Assembly (NCBI GenBank): GCA_018897415.1
Contig: JAHIKR010000270.1
Location: 1-5,920, forward strand
Length of the DNA stretch: 5,920 bases
Source: Pseudomonadota bacterium
GTDB taxonomy: Bacteria > Desulfobacterota > Desulfobacteria > Desulfobacterales > ETH-SRB1
Reading direction: 5' to 3'
Below the pieces are notes generated by a model. That model had not been told where the DNA came from. It worked only from the letters and a program-made list of their open reading frames with translations, and searched no databases. How positions within the stretch are numbered: the stretch's first letter is position 1; every line of letters starts with the position of its first letter. Positions 5,654-5,920 of this stretch are shown here, in pieces. The position numbers and the translations under genes were made by a program.

Positions 5654-5761
5654 ATTATATCCTTATAAGCACTCTTCTATGTCAATTGCGATATAAGCAG
5701 TTAATTCTTTAATTTATATCTATCAAGCCAATCTTCAAATAGTACTAATTAAATATCAGCA

Positions 5762-5920
5762 CTATTTAATTGTGTCCTGGAACTCTCCGTCGTAAGCAGT
5801 TAAAGCATCCTTCATTTGTTTATCCAATGAATCTGATATTATTTGTTTTTCATCCAGTTCAGTGAATATCTGCGGATATCTGTCCTCTATAAAACTGTAA
5901 AGTCCTGCCTCATACTTTGC
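5762..5920 (-). CDS. atpA: ATP synthase F1 alpha subunit, C-terminal 52 residues (cut by the right edge)
   Basis: Only the last 52 codons are present, open to the right edge and ending in TAG at 5764-5762. The visible peptide starts AKYEAGLYSFIEDRYPQIFT and ends with LTAYDGEFQDTIK. This resembles the C-terminal helices of alpha subunits, where a short aromatic and acidic segment is followed by a helix. Its position directly upstream of atpG is the standard alpha-gamma-beta-epsilon order and is the main support. Alpha is the non-catalytic nucleotide-binding partner of beta in the F1 head. Its nucleotide-binding motifs lie outside the window. Confidence 0.9.
   Translation of the reverse strand, partial: AKYEAGLYSFIEDRYPQIFTELDEKQIISDSLDKQMKDALTAYDGEFQDTIK

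Noticed and set aside
5654..5685. A perfect TTGACA (5685-5680) and a perfect TATAAT (5659-5654) just ahead of atpG on the minus strand.
   Set aside because: The spacer is 20 bases, too long for a normal sigma-70 promoter. The TATAAT touches the atpG start codon, so a transcript would begin inside the gene and miss the ribosome site.

Overview
The window looks like chromosomal core DNA of an AT-rich Gram-negative bacterium. A Desulfobacterota (former Deltaproteobacteria) relative is the best guess, from the combination of RNase Y, a proteobacterial-type 6S RNA behind zapA, a ZapB-like protein and an atp operon followed by a GlmU-like gene. This is inferred from gene content and order; no species can be named. 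All seven protein genes and the RNA gene lie on the minus strand, so the description runs from right to left.

Right part (5920 to about 2750): the F1 part of an F-type ATP synthase operon, as the 3' end of atpA (alpha), then atpG (gamma), atpD (beta) and atpC (epsilon). A GC-stem, U-tract terminator lies downstream of atpC. These subunits form the catalytic alpha/beta head and the gamma/epsilon rotor stalk.

Middle (2668-1904): a gene for a stand-alone GlmU-type N-acetylglucosamine-1-phosphate uridylyltransferase domain without the acetyltransferase beta-helix. It sits where full-length glmU follows atpC in E. coli.

Left part (1852-1): a small ZapB-like coiled-coil gene and zapA, both starting with TTG. 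They are followed by an unmistakable 6S RNA gene (ssrS, about 1035-1206) and the first 281 codons of rny (RNase Y), which runs off the left edge. A promoter candidate for the zapB-zapA(-ssrS) unit overlaps the glmU stop codon. The only stretch over 300 bases without a protein gene (844-1270) holds the 6S RNA and the rny leader.

Functionally, the window joins ATP synthesis, cell-wall precursor synthesis, Z-ring assembly and two global RNA regulators (6S RNA on RNA polymerase, RNase Y in mRNA decay). I see no mobile element, CRISPR, tRNA, defence locus or undescribed multi-gene system. The points worth a second look are the domain-only GlmU, the merged gene order, the TTG starts, one unusual residue in the beta subunit and a few small repeats.
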